This document shows, one piece after another, positions 9,177-17,851 of a stretch of 64,000 nucleotides of DNA (positions are counted from its first letter, which is position 1; each line of letters starts with the position of its first letter). Under the pieces are notes generated by a model. It saw only the letters and a list, made by a program, of their open reading frames with translations. It was not told where the DNA came from and ran no database searches. The stretch comes from Flavobacterium zhairuonense (GTDB lineage: Bacteria; Bacteroidota; Bacteroidia; Flavobacteriales; Flavobacteriaceae): NCBI RefSeq assembly GCF_004352915.1, contig NZ_SJSY01000072.1, positions 124,001 through 188,000 of the forward strand, in the 5' to 3' direction. Position numbers and translations under genes: made by a program.

Positions 9177-9288
9177 TTTTTGTCATTTCGACTGAAAGGA
9201 GAAATCACACTAGAAATTCCATAAAGTATGTCGTCAATCTTTGTCGAGTTCCGTGTGTGATTTCTCCTTTCAGTCGAAATGACAAAAA
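9177..9288. repeat. 34-bp perfect inverted repeat
   Basis: The arms 9177-9210 and 9255-9288 are exact reverse complements, each containing GTCATTTCGACTGAAAGGAG, with a 44-base spacer. The element begins 10 bases after the DUF445 stop. It resembles the repetitive palindromes dispersed in flavobacterial genomes; a shorter relative (TTCGAGCGAAGTCGAGAA) is at 57431-57448. Confidence 0.8.
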
Positions 9289-9290
9289 AC

Positions 9291-9325
9291 AAAAAGAGGC
9301 TAATTTTTTAATTAGCCTCTTTTTT
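9291..9325. terminator. Bidirectional rho-independent terminator
   Basis: AAAAAGAGGCTAAT and ATTAGCCTCTTTTTT form a long stem with A and T runs on both sides. It lies between the convergent DUF445 and gpmI genes and can serve both strands. Confidence 0.85.
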
Positions 9326-9342
9326 ATAATGAAAAATGATTT

Positions 9343-10860
9343 CTATAATAATGAATGACAAGTCATTGCATTTGGCTGAGCCACTCCCATCAATTCTAAA
9401 ATTGTTGGAGCGATGTCACCTAAAACACCATTTTGGATATTTTTCAATTCTTTGTCCACTAAAATAATCGGCACTGGGTTTGTTGTGTGAGCCGTATTTG
9501 GAGTTCCATCAGGATTAATCATGGTTTCGCAATTTCCGTGATCCGCAATGACGATTGTAGTGTAATCATTTGCAAGAGCGGCGTCGATAACTTTTTTCGC
9601 GCAAGCGTCAACAGCTTCACAAGCTTTAATAGCTGCTTCCATAATTCCCGTATGACCCACCATGTCTCCGTTTGCAAAGTTTAAACAAACGAAATCAACT
9701 TCACCTTTGTTCAATTCAGGAACAAGCGCATCTGCCAATTCGTAGGCGCTCATTTCTGGCTGTAAATCGTAAGTCGCAACTTTTGGAGAGTTTCTTAAAA
9801 TTCTAGATTCACCTTCAAAAGGAGTTTCTCTACCTCCAGAGAAGAAGAAAGTTACGTGAGGATATTTCTCAGTTTCAGCAATTCTGATTTGTTTTTTGCC
9901 AGCTTTTTCTAAAACCTCGCCAAGCGTTTCTGTAATATTATCTTTATTGTAAACCACTTTTACGTTTTGATAGGTTTCATCGTAGTTTGTCAATGTTACA
10001 TAATAAAGGTTTAGTTTGTGCATGTTTTGCTCGTGGAAATCTTGTTGCGAAAGTGCTTCAGTAAGTTCACGGCCTCTATCTGTTCTAAAGTTAAAGAAGA
10101 TTACAACATCATCTTCAACAATTGTAGCAAGAGGTTTTTCGTTTTCATCAACAATAACTACAGGCTCAATAAATTCATCTGTTACGTCTTTTGCGTAGCT
10201 GTCAAGAATACTTGCAACAGCATTTTTAGAAGGTGTTCCAACTCCGTTTACTACAAGATCGTAAGCTAATTTTACACGTTCCCAACGTTTGTCACGGTCC
10301 ATTGCGTAGTAGCGTCCAACGATAGAAGCAATTTTAACTGGAGTATTTTTAATGTGATCTTCAAGATCTTGAATGTATTTTGCTCCAGATTTAGGGTCAA
10401 CATCACGTCCATCTGTAAAAGCGTGAACGTAAACTTTGTCTAAACCATATTCTTGAGAAGCATCAATTAATCCACGCAAGTGTGAAGTATGTGAATGCAC
10501 ACCTCCATCAGAAACTAATCCTAAAAAGTGTACTTTTTTATTGTTTTCTTTAGCATATGTAAATGCGTCAACTAAAACTTGCTCTTTTGCAAGAGTTTTG
10601 TTCGCTACAGCTAAATTAATTTTGGCTAAATCTTGGTAAACAATTCTTCCAGCTCCAAGGTTCATATGACCTACCTCGCTGTTTCCCATTTGACCTTCTG
10701 GTAAACCAACATTCAAACCGTCAGTTCTAAGTTGAGCACTTGGGTAATTTTTGTAAAGACTGTTTATAAAAGGAACATTTGCATTGTCTATTGCAGATAC
10801 TTTAGGGTCAGGAGATTTTCCCCAACCGTCTAAAATCATAAGGATAACTTTCTTGTTCAT
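9343..10860 (-). CDS. gpmI: 2,3-bisphosphoglycerate-independent phosphoglycerate mutase
   Basis: The enzyme interconverts 3- and 2-phosphoglycerate in glycolysis and gluconeogenesis in the cytosol, using two metal ions and a phosphoserine intermediate. I start at the ATG at 10858-10860 (505 residues, MNKKVILMILDGWG). The catalytic serine is Ser61 in QMGNSEVGHMNLGAGR. Other metal and substrate segments are DGRDVDPKSG, FFNFRTDRGRELT, ANGDMVGHTG and IADHGNCE, in the order expected for the alkaline phosphatase superfamily. The length is normal for the family. A -7 box is 17 bases upstream of the start, and the convergent terminator ends the transcript. Confidence 0.97.
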   Translation of the reverse strand: MNKKVILMILDGWGKSPDPKVSAIDNANVPFINSLYKNYPSAQLRTDGLNVGLPEGQMGNSEVGHMNLGAGRIVYQDLAKINLAVANKTLAKEQVLVDAFTYAKENNKKVHFLGLVSDGGVHSHTSHLRGLIDASQEYGLDKVYVHAFTDGRDVDPKSGAKYIQDLEDHIKNTPVKIASIVGRYYAMDRDKRWERVKLAYDLVVNGVGTPSKNAVASILDSYAKDVTDEFIEPVVIVDENEKPLATIVEDDVVIFFNFRTDRGRELTEALSQQDFHEQNMHKLNLYYVTLTNYDETYQNVKVVYNKDNITETLGEVLEKAGKKQIRIAETEKYPHVTFFFSGGRETPFEGESRILRNSPKVATYDLQPEMSAYELADALVPELNKGEVDFVCLNFANGDMVGHTGIMEAAIKACEAVDACAKKVIDAALANDYTTIVIADHGNCETMINPDGTPNTAHTTNPVPIILVDKELKNIQNGVLGDIAPTILELMGVAQPNAMTCHSLL

Positions 10861-10876
10861 TACTTTTTGTTTTCTA

Positions 10877-10884
10877 CAAAGATA
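10877..10884 (-). promoter_or_regulatory. -7 promoter box of gpmI
   Basis: Minus-strand TATCTTTG matches TAnnTTTG, 17-24 bases upstream of the ATG at 10860; it lies inside the longer alternative frame and so supports the shorter start. Confidence 0.6.
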
Positions 10885-10999
10885 AGTCATTTCTAAACTT
10901 TGCAAGGGAACAGTGATACATTTATATTTAATAAAATGAAGCGTATCAAAAAATAATAATTTAATTGCAGAAGCCTTTGTTTTTTAAAATTAATTCACG

Positions 11000-13429
11000 C
11001 TAAGCTCTCTTTCTGAACTTATTTTTGACTGCATTGTAGTCAATAAAATATTTTACACTGATTGAAAAAGCATGTTTTAAAGCCTCATTATTCAACAAAG
11101 CGGTTACGTTGTCTTTATATTGTTTGTCTATAATACGCTCAAAATTATCAGCATTGTTGCGATATAATACCGAAACTTGACTTCCAGGAGCAAACCACCA
11201 AGAATAAGATAAATCGGCATTCCAGGAATAAAAACTTGAATTTTTGTTTTCATCATAATCAGGATAAGGTATTAGCGTGCCATTATCCTGAAGCTGCAAA
11301 ATATCTTTGTTTTCCGCATAAGACCAATATTGTCTAACGGATAAATTTAGTGTCATTGTGCTGTTTAAAGCATATTTTCCGCCGAGTGTATTTGAGTATG
11401 TTACAACATTTCTATTGGCAAAAACAATAGTATTTGGAGTTGCATCATTATCATCTGCATCAACGCTATCAATATAGCCTTTGTTGTTGTTTTTTCTGAA
11501 AAAACTAAAATAATAGGTCAGCAATAATTTGTCGTTAAAACGATATCTTGGTCCAATGTCAATTCCATATGAAGTTCGGCCAGGCTCATCTAGAATCGCA
11601 ATTGACGGATTTAAGTCGATTGCAAATTTGTGGTTGTAATTAGTAGAGATGCTTCCCCAGGCTTCAATTTTTCTTGGAATAATTACATATCTATTGTCTG
11701 CTCTTGGCTCATAATAATCGTGTGATTCCATCGGATAAACTGTAATTCCGCCACCATAATAGTTGTTTTTTACGGTTGTCAGGTTTACGTTTGCATTAAT
11801 GCTGTTGTCTTGAATTAGCCCAGATTCTTTATTGAATTCAGCGTACATATTATAGTTGATTCTGAAACTGTTGAAAAGCTTTGTAGGATTTAAAATTCTA
11901 TAATTTGCATTTCCATAAAAGTTGTAATAATTAGTATAAAAATTGATTCCGAGATCATTCGGGTCATAATCTTTGGTCACAAAATCAGAACCTATACTAT
12001 AACGGTATTTTCCGCTCGTTTCAGCAAAACCAATAGTGGTAAAAACACCATTTTTGTCTTCTTCCATATTAATATGGCTGTATTTTGCATTTCCATATAA
12101 GCTGTAAGTGTTTGCTTTTGTGTTTAAATCCCAAGCCAGACCTGTTACATTGGCGTCTCTGTAATGGCCGTTTCTTGTCACATTGGTATTAATAAAGGTG
12201 ACCGATGAATTTTTGCGAAAACGCTGATCTAGAACCAAGACATTGTAATTAGTCAATGGTTCAACAATTACACGACGTGTTTCGTTTGAGATCGTGTCTT
12301 TGATCGTTGCATATGTTTTCTCGGTAACGGCATTCAAAACCCCAATTCCCAATCCTTTTTTTGTTCTTCCAGAAACTTTTAAAGCATTGATTAAATTGAC
12401 GTTTTGAACCGTTTCAATAACTTCTTCGTTGTCGTTTAGCTCCGGATCGATTGATGGGCTTCCGCCAATTCTACGCGAATAAAAAATATTACCTTTATTG
12501 AACAAGTCGGTTCCTTCTGTGAAAAAAGCACGATTTTCATTAAATTGCTGTTCAAACGGACTAAGATTCAAAATTCGGTCATCGTATTTTGTTTGCCCAA
12601 AATCCGGTACTAAAATAGCATCAAGTGTAAAAGCGTCGTTGATTCCGTATTTTATATCCATTCCGCCTTTCATTGTCCCATAGGTTTTTTGGCCGTCAGC
12701 TGCATTTAAATAATACGAAGCATAAGGCATAAAAAACAGTCGAGTAGGAGGTTTGATGTTTTCAATTCCAGCTAATTCTCCATTTTGCTGTGTAAATGTC
12801 CCAATTTTGGTGTCAATTAAATTCCATGTGTATTTTTTGCGTTCTCGCTTAACTTCCCTAAAAAAATTGATTCCCCAAGTTTGTTTGTTTTCGGCAGAAA
12901 AACGCAGAGCGGCATACGGAAGTTTTATTTCTACAATCCAGCCTTTGTCTGTAATTCTGGCTTTGCTTAACCAAACAGCGTCCCACGAATAATCTTCTCC
13001 AATAGCATCAGTCATAATACAATCGCCCTGGACATCTGCTGCCGAAACAAAAAATTCAAAGTTTTGCTGGCCGTCATTAAAACCATTTACAAAAACACCA
13101 AAAATATCAGCAGTTCCAAAATTGTCGCGTTGTGATATTTCTTTTAAAATCTTGTTTGGCTCGTCGTCATACATCATGGCGCCTATATAAATGGCGTCAT
13201 TGTTATAAAGAACTTTAATTTCTGTTTTTTTTGCTTCGGTGATTGGTTTGCCATTATCCGGTTCGAACATGATAAAATTAGAGGCAATTGGAGCATTTGC
13301 CCAAGCTTCTTCATCTAATTTTCCGTCAATAGAAATTGATTCCGCAGTAGATTGAGCCTGAAGGGTTTTCTTTTGGCTGTAGCTGCAAAAAACGGATAAA
13401 AGAAGACTTAAGAAAACTAATTTTTTCAT
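11000..13429 (-). CDS. DUF5916 outer-membrane protein with CBM9-like N-terminal domain
   Basis: The 809-residue protein has a signal peptide (MKKLVFLSLLLSVFCSYSQ), then a carbohydrate-binding family 9-like domain over roughly residues 25-220 (SISIDGKLDEEAWANAPIAS, WIVEIKLPYAALRFS, WGINFFREVKRERKK). The remaining 550 residues are rich in alternating aromatic and polar residues that would form a beta-barrel. Database entries often call such proteins hydrolases, but I see no catalytic motif. The ligand is unknown. It is a stand-alone gene with a -7-like box about 85 bases upstream. Confidence 0.82.
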   Translation of the reverse strand: MKKLVFLSLLLSVFCSYSQKKTLQAQSTAESISIDGKLDEEAWANAPIASNFIMFEPDNGKPITEAKKTEIKVLYNNDAIYIGAMMYDDEPNKILKEISQRDNFGTADIFGVFVNGFNDGQQNFEFFVSAADVQGDCIMTDAIGEDYSWDAVWLSKARITDKGWIVEIKLPYAALRFSAENKQTWGINFFREVKRERKKYTWNLIDTKIGTFTQQNGELAGIENIKPPTRLFFMPYASYYLNAADGQKTYGTMKGGMDIKYGINDAFTLDAILVPDFGQTKYDDRILNLSPFEQQFNENRAFFTEGTDLFNKGNIFYSRRIGGSPSIDPELNDNEEVIETVQNVNLINALKVSGRTKKGLGIGVLNAVTEKTYATIKDTISNETRRVIVEPLTNYNVLVLDQRFRKNSSVTFINTNVTRNGHYRDANVTGLAWDLNTKANTYSLYGNAKYSHINMEEDKNGVFTTIGFAETSGKYRYSIGSDFVTKDYDPNDLGINFYTNYYNFYGNANYRILNPTKLFNSFRINYNMYAEFNKESGLIQDNSINANVNLTTVKNNYYGGGITVYPMESHDYYEPRADNRYVIIPRKIEAWGSISTNYNHKFAIDLNPSIAILDEPGRTSYGIDIGPRYRFNDKLLLTYYFSFFRKNNNKGYIDSVDADDNDATPNTIVFANRNVVTYSNTLGGKYALNSTMTLNLSVRQYWSYAENKDILQLQDNGTLIPYPDYDENKNSSFYSWNADLSYSWWFAPGSQVSVLYRNNADNFERIIDKQYKDNVTALLNNEALKHAFSISVKYFIDYNAVKNKFRKRA

Positions 13430-13751
13430 GGAATTTTAAAAGAAAATGGCTTTTCAAAATGATATTACTGCAGTAATAGACTCTGATTTGGTTTGATTGT
13501 TACACTTTTGAGCGTCAAAAATAATGTTTAATTGTGTTTTCTTTAAGAAAATGCCTAAAAACGTTTAGATTTTTTACACAAGTAAAAATCTTACAATAAA
13601 ATCAGTTTTTGATCAAAAATGCAAATTTTTTACTGTTATTCTGTTAAAGTTTAGGCAAAAATGCACTGATTCAGCCTATTGAGTTTCGATCGCTATAATT
13701 TTTTTATATTTTTGCCCTACCCAAATTTAAATATTAACCTAAAGAAATTCA
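13430..13751. promoter_or_regulatory. Divergent promoter region between the DUF5916 and L,D-transpeptidase genes
   Basis: This 322-base space has no gene I can support. It contains a minus-strand -7 box (TATTTTTG, 13516-13523), about 85 bases before the DUF5916 start, and a plus-strand box (TATTTTTG, 13707-13714), about 38 bases before the transpeptidase ATG. The rest is plain AT-rich sequence. Confidence 0.5.
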
Positions 13752-14474
13752 ATGATTTACAAAATTTATCCCCTGTTTGTGTTTTTCCTGTTGTCTTTTG
13801 GTAAAGATTCAAAAAGCACTCCCGAAATTAAAACTGCAACAACAAAAAGCATTGCTAAAGTTGAAAAACTTACGGTAGATGCTAAGGTTGAAAGTGTGTA
13901 CAGCAATTTAAATGCAAATCATTTTCAGTTGCCAGAACTAAAGACTTTTTCTGAAGCTTTGAAAGGGTTTTACCTTTTAAAAGAAAAAGGAGTAATTCAA
14001 AAAGATATTTTGACTTTGATCGATTTTAGTTTGTCATCAAACATGAAACGTCTTTGGGTAATTGACCTATCAACTAATACAATTTTATTTCAGTCATTAG
14101 TAGCGCACGGAAGAAATACGGGTGAAGAATTTGCTACTTCATTTTCAAACAATAATTCTTCTTATAAAAGCAGTTTGGGCTTTTATGCTACAGGCGAAAT
14201 TTATCAAGGAAAACACGGAGCATCTTTACGTCTTGATGGCCTAGAAAAAGGGTTCAACAGCAATGCTCGTGAAAGAGGTGTTGTGATGCATGGTGCTGAT
14301 TATGTGTCAGAATCATTTATAAGAGATCATAAAAGATTAGGCAGAAGCCAAGGTTGTCCTGCAATTCCTTTTGAATTGACAGACGAAATAATCGAAGCAA
14401 TAAAAGGAAAATCGTGTTTGTATATTTATCATCCATCAAGAAGTTTCTCAATGGAAGAAAAGCTAATTTCTTAA
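13752..14474 (+). CDS. Murein L,D-transpeptidase catalytic domain family protein (YkuD_2 type)
   Basis: The 240-residue protein starts with a hydrophobic export signal (IYPLFVFFLLSFG) and carries a YkuD_2-type catalytic domain in its second half. The histidine is in GVVMHGADYVSESF (near residue 179) and the nucleophile is the cysteine in GRSQGCPAIPFE (near residue 202). L,D-transpeptidases form 3-3 cross-links or attach proteins to peptidoglycan in the periplasm. The domain is complete. Its stop codon overlaps the 3' end of the convergent gene at 14463-16058, another L,D-transpeptidase of a different subfamily. Confidence 0.88.
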   Translation: MIYKIYPLFVFFLLSFGKDSKSTPEIKTATTKSIAKVEKLTVDAKVESVYSNLNANHFQLPELKTFSEALKGFYLLKEKGVIQKDILTLIDFSLSSNMKRLWVIDLSTNTILFQSLVAHGRNTGEEFATSFSNNNSSYKSSLGFYATGEIYQGKHGASLRLDGLEKGFNSNARERGVVMHGADYVSESFIRDHKRLGRSQGCPAIPFELTDEIIEAIKGKSCLYIYHPSRSFSMEEKLIS

Positions 14475-16058
14475 TTTAGCATACAAATCCAAATCTAGAT
14501 TATAAATATCAGCTCTAAAAATGAGCTGATTTTTTTTGCTCCATGCTGTCCAATACCATTGATATAATGCATATTTTTTGGTGATTTTGATGCTTGTTGT
14601 TTTTTTGGAAGCAATTATGGTGTCAATTTTCGTTTTCGAAAAACGTATTGAATCGGCTAAAATATGTTCTGCCAATTCCAAAGGGTTTTCTATACGAACA
14701 CATCCAGAACTTAAAGAACGGTTGTTTCGTCCAAAATAGTTGCGATGATTTGTGTCATGCAAATAAACACTATGATGATTAGGGAACAAAATTTTTACCA
14801 AACCTAATGAGTTGTTATAACCAGGACTTTGAATATATCTGTATTTGTGAGGTTTGTTTTCATTCCATGCATTTGGGGCAACTACATTTCCTGCAGTATC
14901 ATATATAGTTATGTTTTTGTTGGCCAAATAATTTCGATTACGTTTCATAGCGGGCACAACATCTTCTTTTAAAATAGTTGGCGGAACAGTCCAAGTCGGG
15001 TTAAAGACCACCGTTCTTAACGTCGAAGTGATTATTGGAGTTTTTCTTTTGCTTGTGCCTACGACAATATTTCTGACTAAAGTTGTGTCTTGGTTTTCAA
15101 CAACATTCAGGCTGTAATCTGGTATGTTGATAATGAAATAGTTTTCGGCAAAATCACTGGTAAACCATCTCCAGCGTTCTAAATTGGCAATGATTTGCTG
15201 TTTTCTTTTTTCTTTGGAATAATTTAAAGCGCTGATTGTTCCTTGGCCAATTACCCCATCAGCAGCTAGGCCATGTCGTTCCTGAAATCTTTTTATTGAT
15301 TCAAATGTTTTGTTATCATAAGTTTTGGTAAAACTGCTGTCTTTTCCCGTCATGTCTCCCCAAAACAATAGCCTTTTTTTGATGTTGATTAGTGCAACAT
15401 TGCTTTCGTTTAAACTTATTTTTTTTGTCAAAGAATCTGTAGTTATTTTTTCAATGTTTTCATCTGGAAATGTATTTATGATTTCAAGCGCTTTCAGCAG
15501 TTCTTTATAGGTCTCAGATTTTGGCTGAATGTTATCGACAATACTGTCTAATTTGTTTTTATTGAAAGCTTTAATAAGAACATCATTTATATCAAGAACT
15601 TTTTCTTCCAAATCCCAATCGGTGTAGATTGTTTTAGGATCTAGTTTTCCTTTGAAGAGATGGTTCAGGTATTTTTCAAAATTATAAGTAAGCAAAATGT
15701 CATAAGTTGCTAAGTCAGTATCGTTAAGCGAACCAATTCTTTTTTCGAATTTTTGCAATTGTGAAGCTTTGTAATCTTCTGGTTCTAAGCCAAGTTTGTC
15801 TGAATTTTGCAATTGTGACAAAACATAAGTTCTCTTCTTAAGATTCCCCCAAACAGTTTTATTTTCAGATGAAAGATAGAACTGTTTGAGAGTTTCACTT
15901 TTATACGCACCTATTATAGCGGTGTCAATTTCAACTTTTCTTTCATTAGTAAGTATGATTGCGGGGGTCTTTTTTTTGACAACAGGAATAATTTTTGGCT
16001 CTTCTTTTTTGCAACCAAAAAACATACATATCACTAAAAGAAAGTAAAGTTTTTTCAT
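14463..16058 (-). CDS. L,D-transpeptidase of the YcbB/LdtD type, lipoprotein
   Basis: The 531-residue protein begins with a lipoprotein signal (MKKLYFLLVICMFFGCKKEE), so it is probably anchored to the membrane and faces the periplasm. It has the LdtD-like order: N-terminal scaffold, peptidoglycan-binding helix bundle (SIKRFQERHGLAADGVIGQG), then the YkuD catalytic domain with the histidine in VYLHDTNHRNYFG (near 431) and the nucleophilic cysteine in SLSSGCVRIENP (near 453). The predicted role is formation of 3-3 peptidoglycan cross-links. It overlaps the convergent YkuD_2 gene by 12 bases and lies one base downstream of the GNAT gene's stop, so it may be co-transcribed with it. Confidence 0.92.
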   Translation of the reverse strand: MKKLYFLLVICMFFGCKKEEPKIIPVVKKKTPAIILTNERKVEIDTAIIGAYKSETLKQFYLSSENKTVWGNLKKRTYVLSQLQNSDKLGLEPEDYKASQLQKFEKRIGSLNDTDLATYDILLTYNFEKYLNHLFKGKLDPKTIYTDWDLEEKVLDINDVLIKAFNKNKLDSIVDNIQPKSETYKELLKALEIINTFPDENIEKITTDSLTKKISLNESNVALINIKKRLLFWGDMTGKDSSFTKTYDNKTFESIKRFQERHGLAADGVIGQGTISALNYSKEKRKQQIIANLERWRWFTSDFAENYFIINIPDYSLNVVENQDTTLVRNIVVGTSKRKTPIITSTLRTVVFNPTWTVPPTILKEDVVPAMKRNRNYLANKNITIYDTAGNVVAPNAWNENKPHKYRYIQSPGYNNSLGLVKILFPNHHSVYLHDTNHRNYFGRNNRSLSSGCVRIENPLELAEHILADSIRFSKTKIDTIIASKKTTSIKITKKYALYQWYWTAWSKKNQLIFRADIYNLDLDLYAKLRN

Positions 16059-16059
16059 T

Positions 16060-16497
16060 TTATAATTTTTTATACATCAAGTAATGTTCGCCAACATCTT
16101 TAATGTCAAAAGGCTCTCCTACAGCCTTGTAATTCATTTTTTTGTAAAAGCCAACAGCGGCAGTTCGTGCGTTAAACCAAATTAAATCAACATTGTTTTC
16201 ATTGCAATAATTTTCACAATGTTTTACAAGAGCTTCTCCAAATCCTTTTTTCTGATGTGTTTCTAAAACGGCCATTCCGCGAATTTGGGCTTGATTTTTT
16301 TCGGCAAATATAGAGTTGGTTTGCTGAAATAATGAAATTATTCCTGTTAAATTTTTATTTTCAAATAAACCAAAATGATGTGTTGTGTCTAAATCATCGC
16401 CTTCAAATATGCAACTTTCAATAGGTTTTCCTGCTCTTAAAACAGGTTGACGAACAGCATAAGTTTCTTTTGAGGGGATTTCTTTAATAATAGTCAT
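16060..16497 (-). CDS. GNAT family N-acetyltransferase
   Basis: The 145-residue protein has the acetyl-CoA-binding motif A of the GNAT fold: QIRGMAVLETHQKKGFGEAL (motif QKKGFG) followed by the aromatic end AVGFYKKMNYKAVGEPF. The length is that of a single-domain enzyme. The acceptor substrate is unknown. It lies immediately upstream of the lipoprotein L,D-transpeptidase with one base between the genes, which suggests co-transcription but not necessarily a shared role. Confidence 0.87.
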   Translation of the reverse strand: MTIIKEIPSKETYAVRQPVLRAGKPIESCIFEGDDLDTTHHFGLFENKNLTGIISLFQQTNSIFAEKNQAQIRGMAVLETHQKKGFGEALVKHCENYCNENNVDLIWFNARTAAVGFYKKMNYKAVGEPFDIKDVGEHYLMYKKL

Positions 16498-16614
16498 GAT
16501 TTTTTTTAATTTTTTTTAATTTATAACTTTTTAATTTTAAATGTGTTATAAATTATTGTTGTTTTTTATTGAATTTTTTTGCCTAAAAGCTTGTTTTGAA
16601 CTTAACTTTCTTTC

Positions 16615-16622
16615 TATATTTG
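16615..16622 (+). promoter_or_regulatory. -7 promoter box of the first tRNA-Gly
   Basis: TATATTTG matches TAnnTTTG, 10 bases before the mature tRNA 5' end. A TTG at 16591-16593 lies 21 bases upstream of it, within the spacing range for a -33 element. Confidence 0.7.
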
Positions 16623-16632
16623 CACCACCAAT

Positions 16633-16705
<73 letters not shown>

Positions 16706-16753
16706 CTAAAATAAATAATTTTAGATTTTATTTTTTTAGAAATTAAAATTATT

Positions 16754-16761
16754 TATATTTG
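16754..16761 (+). promoter_or_regulatory. -7 promoter box of the second tRNA-Gly
   Basis: TATATTTG matches TAnnTTTG, 10 bases before the second tRNA, the same distance as for copy 1. The second copy can therefore be transcribed on its own. Confidence 0.65.
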
Positions 16762-16771
16762 CAGCACAAAT

Positions 16772-16844
<73 letters not shown>

Positions 16845-16848
16845 CTTC

Positions 16849-16880
16849 AAAAGCCTCAAACATTGTTTGAGGCTTTTTTG
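16849..16880 (+). terminator. Terminator of the tRNA-Gly pair
   Basis: AAAAGCCTCAAAC and GTTTGAGGCTTTTTT form a stem with a very short loop and a T run, directly after tRNA copy 2. Confidence 0.88.
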
Positions 16881-16896
16881 TTTTTCTTTTTTTTAA

Positions 16897-16972
16897 ACCA
16901 TATAAGTTATATAAGTAAAGTAAGTTTTTGTTTTGAGCCTTTTTTAAATGGACTTATATAATTTATTTGGTG
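16897..16972. repeat. Inverted pair of the dispersed intergenic repeat, copy 2
   Basis: ACCATATAAGTTATATAAGT (16897-16916) and an inverted relative inside 16945-16972 (beginning TAAATGGACTTATATAATTT and ending in TGGTG) face each other. The second arm matches 5541-5569. Confidence 0.5.
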
Positions 16973-16978
16973 AAAAAA

Positions 16979-17686
16979 TTATTTCAGATTGCTTAAGTCG
17001 CTTTCGGGTTCTAGCTCTTCTGGAGTTTGGTTTTGTTTAAAAAGCCTTGCTTGCAAATCTCCTTTCAAAGTAATTTTTTCGCCTTTTACTTCCAGCCAGC
17101 TTCCTTCTCTTAAACCTAAAACTGGGATTGAATTGAAAGCGTGAAATTCCTTAATTCTAGTTTCGCGTGTTTCGCCCATATGCTTAGATTGCAAATCTGG
17201 ATCTAAATAATGCGGATTTAAATTGAATGGAATTAGTCCCAAAGTCTGAAAGCTTGGCGGATAAATGATAGGCATATCGTTTGTAGTTTGCATTGACAAA
17301 CCGCAAATATTGCTTCCGGCGCTTGTTCCTAAATATGGCGTGCCGTTTTTTACAGTTTCGGCAAGAAGCTGCATAATGTCGTTTTTGTAAAGCTGTGTTA
17401 CAAGTAAAAATGTGTTTCCGCCACCTGTGAATATACCGCTTGCATTTTTGATTGCATCTTTTGCATCTTCAAATTCATGAATTCCTTTTACTGAAATGTT
17501 GATAGTTGCAAAAGCCTGCGAAACTTTTTGCGTGTATTCGTCATGCGAAATGCCGCTCGGGCGCGCATACGGAATAAATAAAATGCTTTTACAATTTTTA
17601 AAATGAGATTGTAAAGTAGGTAATAAGTACTCTAAATAACTGCCTTCATGAAGTGTAGAGGTGCTTGCAATAATAATGCTTTTCAT
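16979..17686 (-). CDS. pepE: Dipeptidase PepE (alpha-aspartyl dipeptidase, peptidase family S51)
   Basis: The 235-residue cytosolic serine peptidase hydrolyses dipeptides with N-terminal aspartate. The nucleophile is Ser122 in the elbow GTSAGSNI. The preceding GIFTGGGNTFLL is the family's conserved glycine loop, and the acidic and histidine partners lie in TTNDMPIIYP and FNLNPHYLDPD. The length equals that of E. coli PepE. It is a single gene; the nearest upstream gene on the same strand is far away. Confidence 0.93.
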   Translation of the reverse strand: MKSIIIASTSTLHEGSYLEYLLPTLQSHFKNCKSILFIPYARPSGISHDEYTQKVSQAFATINISVKGIHEFEDAKDAIKNASGIFTGGGNTFLLVTQLYKNDIMQLLAETVKNGTPYLGTSAGSNICGLSMQTTNDMPIIYPPSFQTLGLIPFNLNPHYLDPDLQSKHMGETRETRIKEFHAFNSIPVLGLREGSWLEVKGEKITLKGDLQARLFKQNQTPEELEPESDLSNLK

Positions 17687-17851
17687 AATTTTTTAAAATC
17701 AGATTCTGTACGCTAAAGATATTAAAAACTCTCATTTTTGGGAAGATTGCCAAGCTTTAATTAACATATTTTTACCAAGTTCTTAATATTAAATTTTGAA
17801 CACATTAAGATATTTTTACGGCTTTAAGAATAATTTTAATTTTTTGTCATT

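Noticed and set aside
9164..9358. 64-codon plus-strand frame after the DUF445 gene
   Set aside because: It is made of the 34-bp inverted repeat and the terminator; no protein-like features.
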